Of a stretch of 64,000 nt of DNA, positions 6,127 to 14,868 are shown piece by piece. This stretch comes from Gemmatimonadota bacterium (GTDB taxonomy: Bacteria; Gemmatimonadota; Gemmatimonadetes; Gemmatimonadales; GWC2-71-9): NCBI GenBank assembly GCA_009692185.1, contig SHZT01000010.1:1-64000 (forward strand), in the 5' to 3' direction. The notes beneath the pieces were generated by a model. It had not been told where the DNA came from and searched no databases. It worked only from the letters and a program-made list of their open reading frames with translations. Position numbers and translations under genes: made by a program. Position 1 is the stretch's first letter. Every line of letters starts with the position of its first letter.

Positions 6127-8549
6127 ACCACCAGGCTCACCAGCTTGTTCTCGACGTAGACCGCCTTCCGCACCGGTTTCGCCTCGATAAACCGCTTCAC
6201 TCCTTCGTCTGCCAGCGCGAGCTTCACCGCGTCGTCCTGTGAAATACCCCGCGCCACCTTGAGACGTCCGCGCACTTTCCCGTTCACCTGCACCACCAGC
6301 TCGACCTCATCTTCCCGCGCCAGGGCCTCATCGAACGCGGGCCAGGTCGCGTCCACCACCGAGGTCTTGTGGCCGAGGCGTTCCCAGCACTCTTCGGCAA
6401 AGTGCGGGGCGAGGGGGGAGATGAGGATCACCATGGGTTCGACCAGCTCCGCAGGCACGCCGCCTTCGCCGCACTCGGCCCGGAGGACGTTGAGGCACTC
6501 CATGAGCGCCGCGATGGCCGTGTTGTAGCGGAGCTCGACCATGTCGGCCGTGATTTTCCGGATGGCCTGGTGGACCTTCCGGCGAGTCGCCTCGAAATCG
6601 GCCGGGTTTTTCTTCTTGTCAGCCGCCGCGACCGCTCCCCACAGCTTGTCGAGGAATCTCCGGATGCCGGAAATCCCCTCGTCGCGAAAGTCCCCCCCGA
6701 CCTGGTAGGGCCCGAGGAACATCATGTACATGCGGAACGTGTCCGCGCCCCACTGCGCCACGAAGTTGTCGGGGATAACGACGTTCCCCCGCGACTTGGA
6801 CATCTTGTTCCCGTCCTTGACGATCGTGCCATGAGCCCGGAATCGGACGTAGGGCTCCTCGAAATCGAGCAGGCCGAGATCCTTGAGCACCATGGTGGTG
6901 AAGCGGGAGTACATGAGGTGGAGCACGGCGTGCTCGTTCCCGCCGATGTACGAATTCACCGGCAGCCACCGCTTCGTCGTCGCCGGGTCGAACGCCTTGT
7001 CCTTGAAGCCGGTGGACGGGTACCGGAGGAAGTACCAGGCCGAGTCGAGGAACGTGTCCGACACGTCGGTCTCGCGCCGGCCCATTTTCCCGCACGTGGG
7101 GCACGGCACGCGGTACCACTCCTCGTGGCGCGCGAGCGGCGACACGCCCGAGTCGTCGGGCCGGTAGTCCTCGATCAGCGGGAGAATGACCGGAAGATCC
7201 TTCTCCGGTACCGGGACGATACCGCAGGCGTCGCAATAGATGACCGGAATCGGCGGGCCCCAGTACCGCTGCCGCGAAATGCACCAGTCGTGGAGCTTGT
7301 ACTGCACCTGAAGCGTCCCGAGTTTCTTCTCCGCCAGCCATGTCGTGATCGCGGGAATGGCATCATCGCACGACACGCCGTTGAACTTGCCGGAATTGAC
7401 CAGCTTCCCGTCCGAAGCAGAGAACGGCAGTTCCGTCTTCTCTGCGCCACCGTCCACCACCTGCACGATGGGGAGCTTGTACTTGGTGGCGAACTCGAAG
7501 TCCCGCTCGTCGTGGGCCGGCACGCCCATGATGGCGCCCGTGCCGTACCCCATGAGCACGTAGTCGGCAATCCAGATAGGGACGTTCTCGCCGGTAGCGG
7601 GGTTCTTCGCATAGCCGCCGGTGAAGACGCCGGTTTTTTCCTTGGAGCCCACGCGGCGCGTCACGACGTCCATCGCGGCGGCCTTGCGGCGATAGGCGTT
7701 CACGTCCGCGCGGCACTCCTGGCCGGTGACGGACTCTACCAATGGATGCTCAGGGGCCAGCACGAGGAACGTGGCGCCGAACACGGTGTCGGGCCGGGTG
7801 GTGAACACGGTGACCTCGCCGCCGGTCGGCGCCTTGAACCTGATCTCCGCTCCCACCGAACGGCCGATCCAGTTCTCCTGCGCCACCCTCGTGGACGCGG
7901 ACCAGTCGAGCGTCTCCAGGTTCTTGAGCAACCGCTCGGCGTATTTCGTGATCGCGAAGAACCACTGCTCGAGGAACTTCTGGGTCACCGCCACCGTGGG
8001 GTGCCGCTCGCAGAACCCGTTGATCACCTGCTCGTTCGCGAGGACCGTCTTGCACTCCGGGCACCAGTTGACCGCCGCCTTCTTCCGGAACGCGAGTCCC
8101 GCCTTGTGCAGCTGGAGGAAGATCCACTGCGTCCACTTGTAGTAGTCGGGGTCGGTCGTGGACAGCTCGTGCTCCCAGTTGAGCATGAGGCCGAGGCGCT
8201 TGAGCTGCCGCTGGAACTGGGAGATGTTCGCCGGGATGAGCCGCGCGGGGTGGGTATTCCGCTGCATGGCGAAGTTTTCGGAATGGATGCCGAACGCGTC
8301 GAACCCCATGGGCTCGAACACGTTCTTTCCCTGGAGCCGCTGGACCCGCCCGTTGATGTCCGCGCCGATGAACGCGAACGCGTTCCCCACGTGCAGCCCC
8401 TCGGCCGAGGGGTAGGGGAACATCATGAGGTTGTAGTAGGGCTCCTTGGCGCTCTTGAGGTCGGTGACGTGGGTGCGCCGCTCAACCCAGAGGCGCTGCC
8501 ACTTTTCCTCGACGGCCTGAGGATCGTACGCGTCATCGCGGTCGGTCAT
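6123..8549 (-). CDS. leuS: Leucyl-tRNA synthetase
   Basis: The 808-residue class Ia synthetase charges tRNA-Leu. Visible are the ATP-site region PYPSAEGLHVGN, the CP1 editing domain (FTTRPDTVFGA, GVPAHDERDFEFA), zinc-knuckle-like cysteines (NWCPECKTVL and CDACG), KMSKS within NKMSKSRGNV, and the C-terminal anticodon-binding part. The HIGH motif reads HVGN, with Asn replacing the second His, and the usual GWDAFGLPAEN is GFDAFGIHSEN, so it belongs to a divergent LeuRS type. The ATG overlaps the serA stop (ATGA), placing leuS last in the pncB-pncA-aminotransferase-serA operon. Length and domain order are normal for the family. Confidence 0.95.
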   Translation of the reverse strand: MTDRDDAYDPQAVEEKWQRLWVERRTHVTDLKSAKEPYYNLMMFPYPSAEGLHVGNAFAFIGADINGRVQRLQGKNVFEPMGFDAFGIHSENFAMQRNTHPARLIPANISQFQRQLKRLGLMLNWEHELSTTDPDYYKWTQWIFLQLHKAGLAFRKKAAVNWCPECKTVLANEQVINGFCERHPTVAVTQKFLEQWFFAITKYAERLLKNLETLDWSASTRVAQENWIGRSVGAEIRFKAPTGGEVTVFTTRPDTVFGATFLVLAPEHPLVESVTGQECRADVNAYRRKAAAMDVVTRRVGSKEKTGVFTGGYAKNPATGENVPIWIADYVLMGYGTGAIMGVPAHDERDFEFATKYKLPIVQVVDGGAEKTELPFSASDGKLVNSGKFNGVSCDDAIPAITTWLAEKKLGTLQVQYKLHDWCISRQRYWGPPIPVIYCDACGIVPVPEKDLPVILPLIEDYRPDDSGVSPLARHEEWYRVPCPTCGKMGRRETDVSDTFLDSAWYFLRYPSTGFKDKAFDPATTKRWLPVNSYIGGNEHAVLHLMYSRFTTMVLKDLGLLDFEEPYVRFRAHGTIVKDGNKMSKSRGNVVIPDNFVAQWGADTFRMYMMFLGPYQVGGDFRDEGISGIRRFLDKLWGAVAAADKKKNPADFEATRRKVHQAIRKITADMVELRYNTAIAALMECLNVLRAECGEGGVPAELVEPMVILISPLAPHFAEECWERLGHKTSVVDATWPAFDEALAREDEVELVVQVNGKVRGRLKVARGISQDDAVKLALADEGVKRFIEAKPVRKAVYVENKLVSLVV

Positions 8550-9145
8550 GGCCGTAATGTAGCGAGCCGCACCTCGATGATATCCGGCAGTGTGGCCAGT
8601 TTTTCCAGCAGCCCGGCATCCGGCGCCTGGTCCACCGCGATCACCGCCAGCGCTTCCTGGTTTTTCCGCGACACGTGGTACGACCCGATGTTGACCTTCG
8701 CCTCGCCGATCGCCGTTCCCACGCGGCCGATAACGCCCGGCACGTCGCGGTTCCTGAGCACGATGACGTAGCCCTCGGGCGTGATGTCCACCGCGAAGCC
8801 GTCAATCAGTATCACACGGCCCACCCGGTCGCCGAACAGGGCGCCGGACACCTGGGTCTTCTTGTCACCGGCGCGAAGCGACACGCCGACCGTCTTTTCG
8901 AACCCCGTCTCGGGGCTGCTGATCTTCCGGCTGAGCTTGATGCCCCGCTGCTCCGCAACCGAAAGCGCGTTCACCATGCTCACTTGCTCGACACCCATGC
9001 CGGCGAGCGCGCCTTCGACCGTAGCCAGCGTCAGCGGCTTGAGCGCCTCCTCGTCCGTCCCGCCGTACAGCACCTCGATGCCTTCGACTCGCCCGCGGCT
9101 CACCTGCGCCGCCAGGCGGCCTACCACGCGCCCCAGGTCCAGCAA
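8546..9145 (-). CDS. serA: D-3-phosphoglycerate dehydrogenase, C-terminal half (frameshifted)
   Basis: This frame encodes the part of SerA that follows the catalytic core. The intervening ASB-type domain starts LDLGRVVGRLAAQVSRG and contains a short VEGIEVLYGG segment. The C-terminal ACT domain (about 130-199) reads RDVPGVIGRVGTAIGEAKVNIGSYHV and normally binds serine for feedback control. It is in a different frame from the catalytic half: moving back from the TTG at 9145, the in-frame sequence LRPLLDLG joins the other frame at a CCC run (9155-9157). Removing one base there restores a continuous protein. It ends four bases into leuS. Either a consensus error or a true mutation is possible. 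Confidence 0.75.
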   Translation of the reverse strand: MLDLGRVVGRLAAQVSRGRVEGIEVLYGGTDEEALKPLTLATVEGALAGMGVEQVSMVNALSVAEQRGIKLSRKISSPETGFEKTVGVSLRAGDKKTQVSGALFGDRVGRVILIDGFAVDITPEGYVIVLRNRDVPGVIGRVGTAIGEAKVNIGSYHVSRKNQEALAVIAVDQAPDAGLLEKLATLPDIIEVRLATLRP

Positions 9146-9154
9146 CGGCCGGAG

Positions 9155-10130
9155 CCCGCGTGACGACCTCGCTCGAGAGCCCGGGCACGTTCACCGCGCC
9201 GCCGATCACGCCGGTGAGCAAGGCCTCTTTCACCGCGCGGCAGATCTCGACCGCCACGCGTTCCTGCGCCTCGGTCGTCGAGGCCGCGAGGTGCGGCGTG
9301 AGAATCAGGCGGTCGGACCCCCGGAGCGGGGATTCCTTGGGCAGCGGCTCCTGCTCGAACACGTCGAGCGCGGCGCCGGCCAGCTTGCCCGCGGTCACCG
9401 CCTCGAGCAGCGCGGCCTCATCTACCAGGCCGCCGCGAGCCGTGTTCACGAGCACCGAACTGGGCTTCATCAGGGACAGCCGGCGGGCGTCGATCAGGTT
9501 CTTCGTTTCTGCGGTCAGCGGCAGGTGGAGTGACACCACGTCGGCGCGCGCGAGCAGGTCATCCAGCCCGCAGAGCGACACGCCCATCTCGCGCGCCCGG
9601 TCTTCCGACAGGAACGGGTCATGGGCCAGGACGTCCATTCCCAGCGCCCGCGCCACGCTCGCGACGTGCGCGCCAATCCGGCCGAGGCCGACCAGCCCGA
9701 GGACTTTATCCCGGAGCTCGATGCCGCCGAACTTTTTCCGGTCCCATTCGCCGCGGCGCATGCTTTCGGCCGCCCACGGGACTCTCCGCACCAGCGCGAG
9801 CATGAGGGCAACGGCCTGCTCCGCCGCAGAGACCGTGTTCCCTCCGGGAGTATTCAGCACCGCGATGCCGCGACGTGTGGCGGCATCCACGTCCACGTTG
9901 TCCACGCCCGTGCCGGCACGCCCGACCACGCGGAGCAGGGGAGCCAGGGCCAGCATGGCCTCGGTGACCTTGGTCTCGGAACGGACGAGCAGCGCATGGG
10001 CGCGCGGGAGGATCTGGGCGAGTTGATCCGGCTTTCCCGCGGCGTAGGCCACTTCGAACTCGGGAATGGCGCGCAGGATTTCGAGGCCCCGTTCGTTCAC
10101 GGGGTCGGCGACGGCAACGACGTATTTCAA
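9155..10130 (-). pseudogene. serA: D-3-phosphoglycerate dehydrogenase, catalytic half (frameshifted)
   Basis: SerA oxidises 3-phosphoglycerate as the first step of serine synthesis. The start is TTG 10130, overlapping the aminotransferase stop as TTGA (KYVVAVADPVNERGLEIL). The substrate domain, the NAD-binding motif GLVGLGRIGAHVASVARALG, the catalytic RGGLVDEAAL arginine region and the HLAASTTEAQERVA histidine segment are all intact. After NVPGLSSEVVTR the frame loses homology at about 9157 and then stays open by chance to 8865. The rest of the protein continues in the neighbouring frame (8546-9145). One extra G in the minus-strand CGGGC explains the break. If real, the protein would lose its ACT regulatory domain but keep its catalytic core. 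Confidence 0.75.
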
Positions 10131-11218
10131 GACAGAATCCGATCGAGCAGGTTCAAAAGGTCCGTCAGGCCGGCAACCGTGTGGTCGCCCATGTGACCGA
10201 TACGGATCGTGTTGTCCTTGAGCTTCCCGTACCCCGACCCGATGGTCCAACCCTCTTTGAGGAACGCGTCGGTGATAGGCTTCGAGGTCTTTCCCTCGGG
10301 CAGCTTGAGGCAGGACACCGTCCACGAGCGGTGTCCTGCCACCGGCACGTACGAGACGCCGTGGCGTGCACCGGGGCCGGCCACCCACTTCTCGGTGGCG
10401 CGGAGCATGGCCTCGTGACGCGCCCACCGCGCCTCGATGCCGCCCTCGGCGGTGATCCGCTCCAGCTGGCGCTGCAGCGCAAAGAACAATGAGACCGCCG
10501 GCGTGTTGGTCGGCTGGCCCTCCACGAACGCCTCGTGATACGCCACGACGTCCAGGTACGCTCCTTTTTCGGGAATCGTCTTGGCGCGGGCCAGCATCCG
10601 GTCGGATGCGGCGCCCAGGGCCAGCCCGGGCGGAAGGGCCATGGCCTTCTGCGACCCGGTGAGGACGAAGTCGAGGTTCCACTTGTCGGTCTCGACCGGG
10701 GATCCCGCCATGGACGTCACCGCGTCTACCAGGAGCATCACGTCGTCGAATTCGTGGACCACCTTGGACAGCTCCTCCAGCGGTGCGAGAGCGCCGGTGG
10801 ACGTCTCGGAGTGGACCAGCGTCACGGCATCCACGTCGGAGCGCTTGATCGCGTCGCGGAGCACCTCGGGGTCCACGGTCTTGCCGAGCGGCACGTCGAG
10901 CCGGACGACCTCGCGGCCCGTGGCCCCTGCGATGGCGGCAAACCGCTCGCCGAAGGCCCCGGACACGAGCGACAGGCACCGCTGGCGCACGCCGCACCGC
11001 ACCGCCATTTCCATGAACCCGGTGGCCGAGCAGCTGCCGACAAACACCGTCTTCTCGGTGCGGAACACCTTTTTCATCGGGTCCGCGATGGCGTTGAGTA
11101 CCGCCGTCATGTCCTTGCCACGGTGCGCGATCATGGGGCGCGCCATGGCGGCCAGGATGTCCGGGTGCACGTCGGTGGGGCCCGGGAGGAAGAAGCGTCC
11201 GAATTGGTGCGTTGTCAT
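10127..11218 (-). CDS. Class V PLP aminotransferase (serine/alanine-glyoxylate or phosphoserine type)
   Basis: The 363-residue fold-type I enzyme has the PLP-lysine in TGSQKAMALPPGLALG. It also has the VHSETSTGAL and LLVDAVTSMAGSP motifs typical of the class V family that includes serine-glyoxylate, alanine-glyoxylate and phosphoserine aminotransferases. Its sequence is closer to the alanine/serine-glyoxylate group than to classical SerC. Direct coupling to serA (TTGA overlap) suggests it supplies the phosphoserine transamination step, as such enzymes do in several bacteria lacking a classical SerC. That assignment is inferred from context. Its ATG overlaps the nicotinamidase stop. Confidence 0.85.
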   Translation of the reverse strand: MTTHQFGRFFLPGPTDVHPDILAAMARPMIAHRGKDMTAVLNAIADPMKKVFRTEKTVFVGSCSATGFMEMAVRCGVRQRCLSLVSGAFGERFAAIAGATGREVVRLDVPLGKTVDPEVLRDAIKRSDVDAVTLVHSETSTGALAPLEELSKVVHEFDDVMLLVDAVTSMAGSPVETDKWNLDFVLTGSQKAMALPPGLALGAASDRMLARAKTIPEKGAYLDVVAYHEAFVEGQPTNTPAVSLFFALQRQLERITAEGGIEARWARHEAMLRATEKWVAGPGARHGVSYVPVAGHRSWTVSCLKLPEGKTSKPITDAFLKEGWTIGSGYGKLKDNTIRIGHMGDHTVAGLTDLLNLLDRILS

Positions 11219-11841
11219 GCGAGTCGGCTCGTTTGGGTTATGACCTGGTCGGTCGTGACCGTGGTAACGCCACGGCGGCGCCAGTCGTCCAGCAGGCCTT
11301 GCACGCGGGTTGCGTCAATGGGCTTCGTCGCGTCCGTCACCGCAAAAATCTTCGTGTTGGGGCGCCGGCCCAGCAGGCCTTCAATTGCGTAGCGGTTGCA
11401 CACGTCCAGCGCGACGCCGTATACGTAGATACGGTCGGGGTCCAACTGGCGCACCAACGGCTCCACGTTGAGGTTGGTGAACACATCGAACCAGTGCTTG
11501 TTGAACAGAATATCGCCGGCGGGAACACTGACGCCCGTTGCGTCCGGCTCGATGACCGTCGGCGACGTGAGCGCCGTTTCGGGAATCTTTGCCTGGCCGG
11601 GCGTCCCGTGCATGCAGTGCGGCGGGAACGTCTCCCGGTAATCCGGCGCCTCCGACAGCTCGCGGTGGCCCGCCACGTGATCGTCCGCGCTGGCCACGAT
11701 GCGGATGCCGGCCCTGTGGGCGTGGTCGGTGAGGCGTTTCAGGTTGGGAATGACCTGCTCGGCATCGGGCACGTAGAGTTTTCCGTCTGCGTGCATGAAA
11801 TCGTACTGCGTGTCGACATCCCAGAAAATCGTGCCCGGCAA
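11215..11841 (-). CDS. pncA: Nicotinamidase / isochorismatase-family hydrolase
   Basis: The 208-residue cysteine hydrolase has the catalytic triad of the isochorismatase family: an N-terminal Asp in FWDVDTQYDFM, a Lys in FNKHWFDVF and a Cys in ALDVCNRYAIEGLL. The metal-binding region (DDHVAGHRE) is like that of nicotinamidase. It would hydrolyse nicotinamide to nicotinate. The next upstream gene encodes nicotinate phosphoribosyltransferase, so the pair makes a two-step NAD salvage route. The start is TTG 11841, with GGAG about ten bases upstream. An isochorismatase or other amidase role is possible, but the neighbour makes PncA likely. Confidence 0.8.
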   Translation of the reverse strand: MPGTIFWDVDTQYDFMHADGKLYVPDAEQVIPNLKRLTDHAHRAGIRIVASADDHVAGHRELSEAPDYRETFPPHCMHGTPGQAKIPETALTSPTVIEPDATGVSVPAGDILFNKHWFDVFTNLNVEPLVRQLDPDRIYVYGVALDVCNRYAIEGLLGRRPNTKIFAVTDATKPIDATRVQGLLDDWRRRGVTTVTTDQVITQTSRLA

Positions 11842-11854
11842 CGCGGCCTGCTCC

Positions 11855-12913
11855 CTAGTCTACTCGCTCCAACCGGCTGTTCGGGCGGTACTTCCGCCCG
11901 GCCTTGGCGACGGATTTCCCGTCCACCATAACCACGTCGGCGGTGAAATCAAAACGCCCCTGGAACAGCGACGAGCCCACGCCGTACACGTCCACCGGCA
12001 CCTTTTCCTTTTCGAACTGGCGGATCTTGTCCACGGTGAAGCCGCCGGACACGATGATCTTCACGTGCCGGAAACCGGCCTGGTCCAGCGCGCGCCGCAC
12101 GTTCCACACCAGCTGGGGGTTCACGCCGGTCGGCTTGATGATGCCCATGTCCGGAATGATGGACTTGTCCACCATGGTTTCCGAGGTGTCCAGCCGGACC
12201 CCGTAGAGCTTGTCGCCCAGGGCCCGGGCGGCGGCGAGCGAGTCTCCCACGCAGTCGTTCCGGAAATCCACCAGCGTCACGAGGCGCACGCCCTCGGGCA
12301 TGTACTCCGCGAATTTCGTCGTGGCGAGCACGGTATCGCCGCCATAGGCCGCGATGATCGCGTGCGGCACCGTGCCGACGCCCTCGGAACCCCACCAGGA
12401 CGCCTGCGCGTCGGTGGAGACGCCGATCGCCCCGGCGATGTGCGCCGCGTAGCCGTCCCCGGTCTGCACCAGCCAGTGATCGTGCCGCGCCGGGAAGAAC
12501 ATGACTTCCTTTGGGCTGGCCGCCTCGACCACGGCCCGGGTGTTGGTGCCCACGCGGGTACGCCGGGCGAGCACGCCGAGGTAGAGCGTTTCCAGGTTGG
12601 CGAACGCGTCGTAGGGGCCCTCGATGGTCATCACGGTTTCCCACGGCTCGATCGGGTCGCCGTCGTAGAGCGCGTGCACCACGAGCTCGGGCCAGGACTG
12701 GGAGCAGAGCTTGAGGATCGCGATGGATTCGTCGATGCCGCCTACGAAGGCGTGCGTCTTCACGAAGACCTGCATGAGGACCCTGGGGCGGTGCTTGTCG
12801 GCGAGCAGGACTTCCCGTGCCCGGACGAAATACTTATCCGAGTAGTACCCGTCCCTCATCTTCTCGACGGGCAGGTTGAAAATCGCCGGATCCAGTCGCT
12901 GGCGGCGTGGCAT
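11855..12913 (-). CDS. pncB: Nicotinate phosphoribosyltransferase
   Basis: The 352-residue protein resembles the compact type II NAPRTase group, with MRDGYYSDKYFVRAREVL near the N-terminus, the GVRLDTSETMVDKSIIPDMG phosphoribosyl region and a C-terminal VYGVGSSL segment. It joins nicotinate to PRPP to give nicotinate mononucleotide in NAD salvage. It is the first gene of the five-gene minus-strand operon that runs to leuS. No ribosome-binding site is visible: the bases before the ATG are C/G-rich, and a candidate promoter puts the transcript start within a few bases of the ATG. Quinolinate phosphoribosyltransferase is the main alternative, but the length and motifs fit NAPRTase better. Confidence 0.85.
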   Translation of the reverse strand: MPRRQRLDPAIFNLPVEKMRDGYYSDKYFVRAREVLLADKHRPRVLMQVFVKTHAFVGGIDESIAILKLCSQSWPELVVHALYDGDPIEPWETVMTIEGPYDAFANLETLYLGVLARRTRVGTNTRAVVEAASPKEVMFFPARHDHWLVQTGDGYAAHIAGAIGVSTDAQASWWGSEGVGTVPHAIIAAYGGDTVLATTKFAEYMPEGVRLVTLVDFRNDCVGDSLAAARALGDKLYGVRLDTSETMVDKSIIPDMGIIKPTGVNPQLVWNVRRALDQAGFRHVKIIVSGGFTVDKIRQFEKEKVPVDVYGVGSSLFQGRFDFTADVVMVDGKSVAKAGRKYRPNSRLERVD

Positions 12914-12924
12914 GGCGGGCAGGG

Positions 12925-12985
12925 AACGTACCCGTGCGCCGGGGCGGCATCAAGTTGACAATGGTCGCGCGGCGCCGATTAGATT
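12925..12985. promoter_or_regulatory. Divergent promoters for pncB (-) and the Omp85 gene (+)
   Basis: Plus strand: TTGACA (12955-12960), then TAGATT (12980-12985; spacer 19, or 18 to the register TTAGAT), seven bases before the ATG at 12993. Minus strand: TTGATG (12953-12948), 17-base spacer, TACGTT (12930-12925), eleven bases before the ATG at 12913. Both would give transcripts with almost no 5' leader. Neither gene has a Shine-Dalgarno sequence. Confidence 0.55.
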
Positions 12986-12992
12986 CGCCGTG

Positions 12993-14180
12993 ATGCGGAA
13001 TTTGTCGCTCGCGGCGCTCGCCGCCGTGCTGTACGCCACGCCCGGCGGGGCCCAGCTGCCGCACCTCATGCCGGCCGGCTCCCTCTGGCTGGACGTCAAT
13101 TACCCCAAGGTCTTCTGGACGCCCACCGAAGGGCTCACGGCTGGCGGGTACCTCGCCTTGATCCGCCAGCTCAACTTCGACAACGCCGATGCCGCACCTC
13201 CATACGCCGGGTCAGTATCGCTCAACGGGCAGATCTCCACGTCCGGCAGCCGCGACCTGACGGTCGAGGGGCGGTTCCCCGCCCTCGTGCCCGGGTGGCG
13301 CTTCGTGGGAACCCTCGACGCATCGCGGGAGGCGCGCGCGAACTACTTCGGCATCGGGAACGCCACGGTCTACGACGGCGACCTGGTCACCGGCGCCCAG
13401 GAACACTTCTACCAGGCGATCGAGACACGTTGGCTCGCGCGGGGCGAGATCCAGCGTCGGCTCACGGCCGGGCTTCGGGTCCTGGCGGGCTTTCACACCG
13501 AACGCTGGCGCATGAGTCCGCTACCGGGCCCGAGCGTCCTGGCCACCGACATCGCGGCCGGCGCCGACCCCACACTGGGCGTGAACACGACCGACGTCAC
13601 CGTACGCGCGGGCCTCGTTTTCGACACGCGGGACGACGAGCCCGCCGCCAACCGCGGCGTGCTGGTGGAGGCGATTCACGCGGTTACCATCGGCGGCGAC
13701 GTGGACTACTCCCGCACGACGGTGAGCGCCGCGGGATACGTGCCGATCGGCGACCCGGCGGGCCCCCAGTGGGTGCTGGCCGCGCGCGTGCTGGCGCAGG
13801 GCATGGGGGGAACGCCACGGGTTGGTTCCTACCAGCTGATTGAGGCCAGCGACCGGCCCTTCACGGGGATGGGCGGCGCGCTGTCCCACCGCGCGCTCGC
13901 GGCCAACCGGTTCCTGGGGCGGAACAAGATCCTGCTCAACCTCGACGCCCGGTACCACGTGGTGAACCTGCCGCGCGCGGCGCGCGCCTCCATCATGGTT
14001 TTCCTGGACGCGGGCCGCGTGTTCGAGGGAGCACCCTTCACGCTGACAACGACGGATCTCAAGGCGGGCGGCGGGATCGGGATTTTCGCCCAGCTGGGGA
14101 GGGCGGGCATCATCGGCACGACGGCGGGCGTCGGGCCGGACGGCGTAGTGCTTGATTTCGCGACGCGCTGGATCTACTAG
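12993..14180 (+). CDS. Omp85-superfamily outer-membrane beta-barrel protein
   Basis: The 395-residue product has a signal peptide (MRNLSLAALAAVLYATPGGA). A C-terminal barrel typical of the bacterial surface antigen (BamA/TamA/patatin-barrel) family follows, with alternating aromatic/hydrophobic strands, VRAGLVFDTRDDEPAANRGVLVEA and a final strand ending in an aromatic residue (FATRWIY). No POTRA domains are visible, so it is a short Omp85 member rather than BamA. It lies divergent from pncB. Similar lone barrels may serve in surface export or lipid/protein insertion. The exact role is unknown. The start ATG 12993 is chosen because the signal peptide begins there and a promoter ends seven bases upstream. 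Confidence 0.8.
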   Translation: MRNLSLAALAAVLYATPGGAQLPHLMPAGSLWLDVNYPKVFWTPTEGLTAGGYLALIRQLNFDNADAAPPYAGSVSLNGQISTSGSRDLTVEGRFPALVPGWRFVGTLDASREARANYFGIGNATVYDGDLVTGAQEHFYQAIETRWLARGEIQRRLTAGLRVLAGFHTERWRMSPLPGPSVLATDIAAGADPTLGVNTTDVTVRAGLVFDTRDDEPAANRGVLVEAIHAVTIGGDVDYSRTTVSAAGYVPIGDPAGPQWVLAARVLAQGMGGTPRVGSYQLIEASDRPFTGMGGALSHRALAANRFLGRNKILLNLDARYHVVNLPRAARASIMVFLDAGRVFEGAPFTLTTTDLKAGGGIGIFAQLGRAGIIGTTAGVGPDGVVLDFATRWIY

Positions 14181-14187
14181 CCGCCGG

Positions 14188-14868
14188 TTATTTCAGCTCG
14201 CGAATCTTGACCCCGCGCTTCGACAAGGCGCTCAGGTAGGGCTCGAAAGGCACGGCGAGGTAGGACACCTTCACGCCTGGCCCCGCGGTTTTTCCCGCCA
14301 GCTGCAACTGCCCCGTGATGGACAGCGAATACCCGGTCGTCCGCATCATCGCGCTGATGCCGCGCCGGGCGTCGGCGCGGTCCAGCAGCTCGAATCCCAC
14401 CGTCGTCTTGTGCGTCCCCCGTTTTCCTTCCGCCACCACGCGAAGCGCGATGAGGTCGGGGTCGGCGCGCCGCAGCTGCGGATCCACCACCGCGACGAAG
14501 AGGTCCATCGGCGCCACCTTCTGGCCCTTCACGTCTACCGGCTCCTGGGCGAACAGGCCGAGCTGGCGAATAGCGCCGATGATCTCGGCGTGCCCGGGGT
14601 ACCGGAGCGTCTTGTACTCCATGGTCTTTACCTTGCCGCCATATGTCCACGGCATGGTGGAAATGCCGCCGGCGGTGTGGAAGGCCTCGAGCGAGCCGAT
14701 CCCGGTGAACCGGATCTGCTCCAGCTCGGAAAGCGCGTCGACCTGTGCCGGCTTCCCACCGCGAAGAATCCAGGAGGGTGTGGTGTAATAATCGAGTACC
14801 CCCTCCAGCGAGTAGACAATGTTGTAGTTGAGGGGGGGGAAGAGGATCTTGCGGCAGGCCGCCGACAT
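14188..14868 (-). pseudogene. Saccharopine dehydrogenase-family protein, C-terminal part (frameshifted)
   Basis: This frame continues the Rossmann protein encoded upstream at 14832-15328. It begins in register at CRKILFPPLNYNIVYSLEGV and carries the catalytic/substrate domain (HTAGGISTMPWTYGGKVKTMEYKTLRYPGHA), ending KRGVKIRELK. The shift lies in a run of eight Gs (14832-14839; eight Cs on the coding strand). With seven, the sequence reads QDPLPPLNYNIV without a break. The combined protein (about 380 residues) matches the LYS9/lysine-6-dehydrogenase type of saccharopine dehydrogenase. A homopolymer error is the simplest cause, though natural slippage is possible. Confidence 0.75.

Noticed and set aside
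6369-8771. An 800-codon open frame on the plus strand opposite leuS
   Set aside because: It mirrors the GC-rich third-position bias of leuS, is full of Arg/His/Gly with no domain, and leuS itself is beyond doubt.
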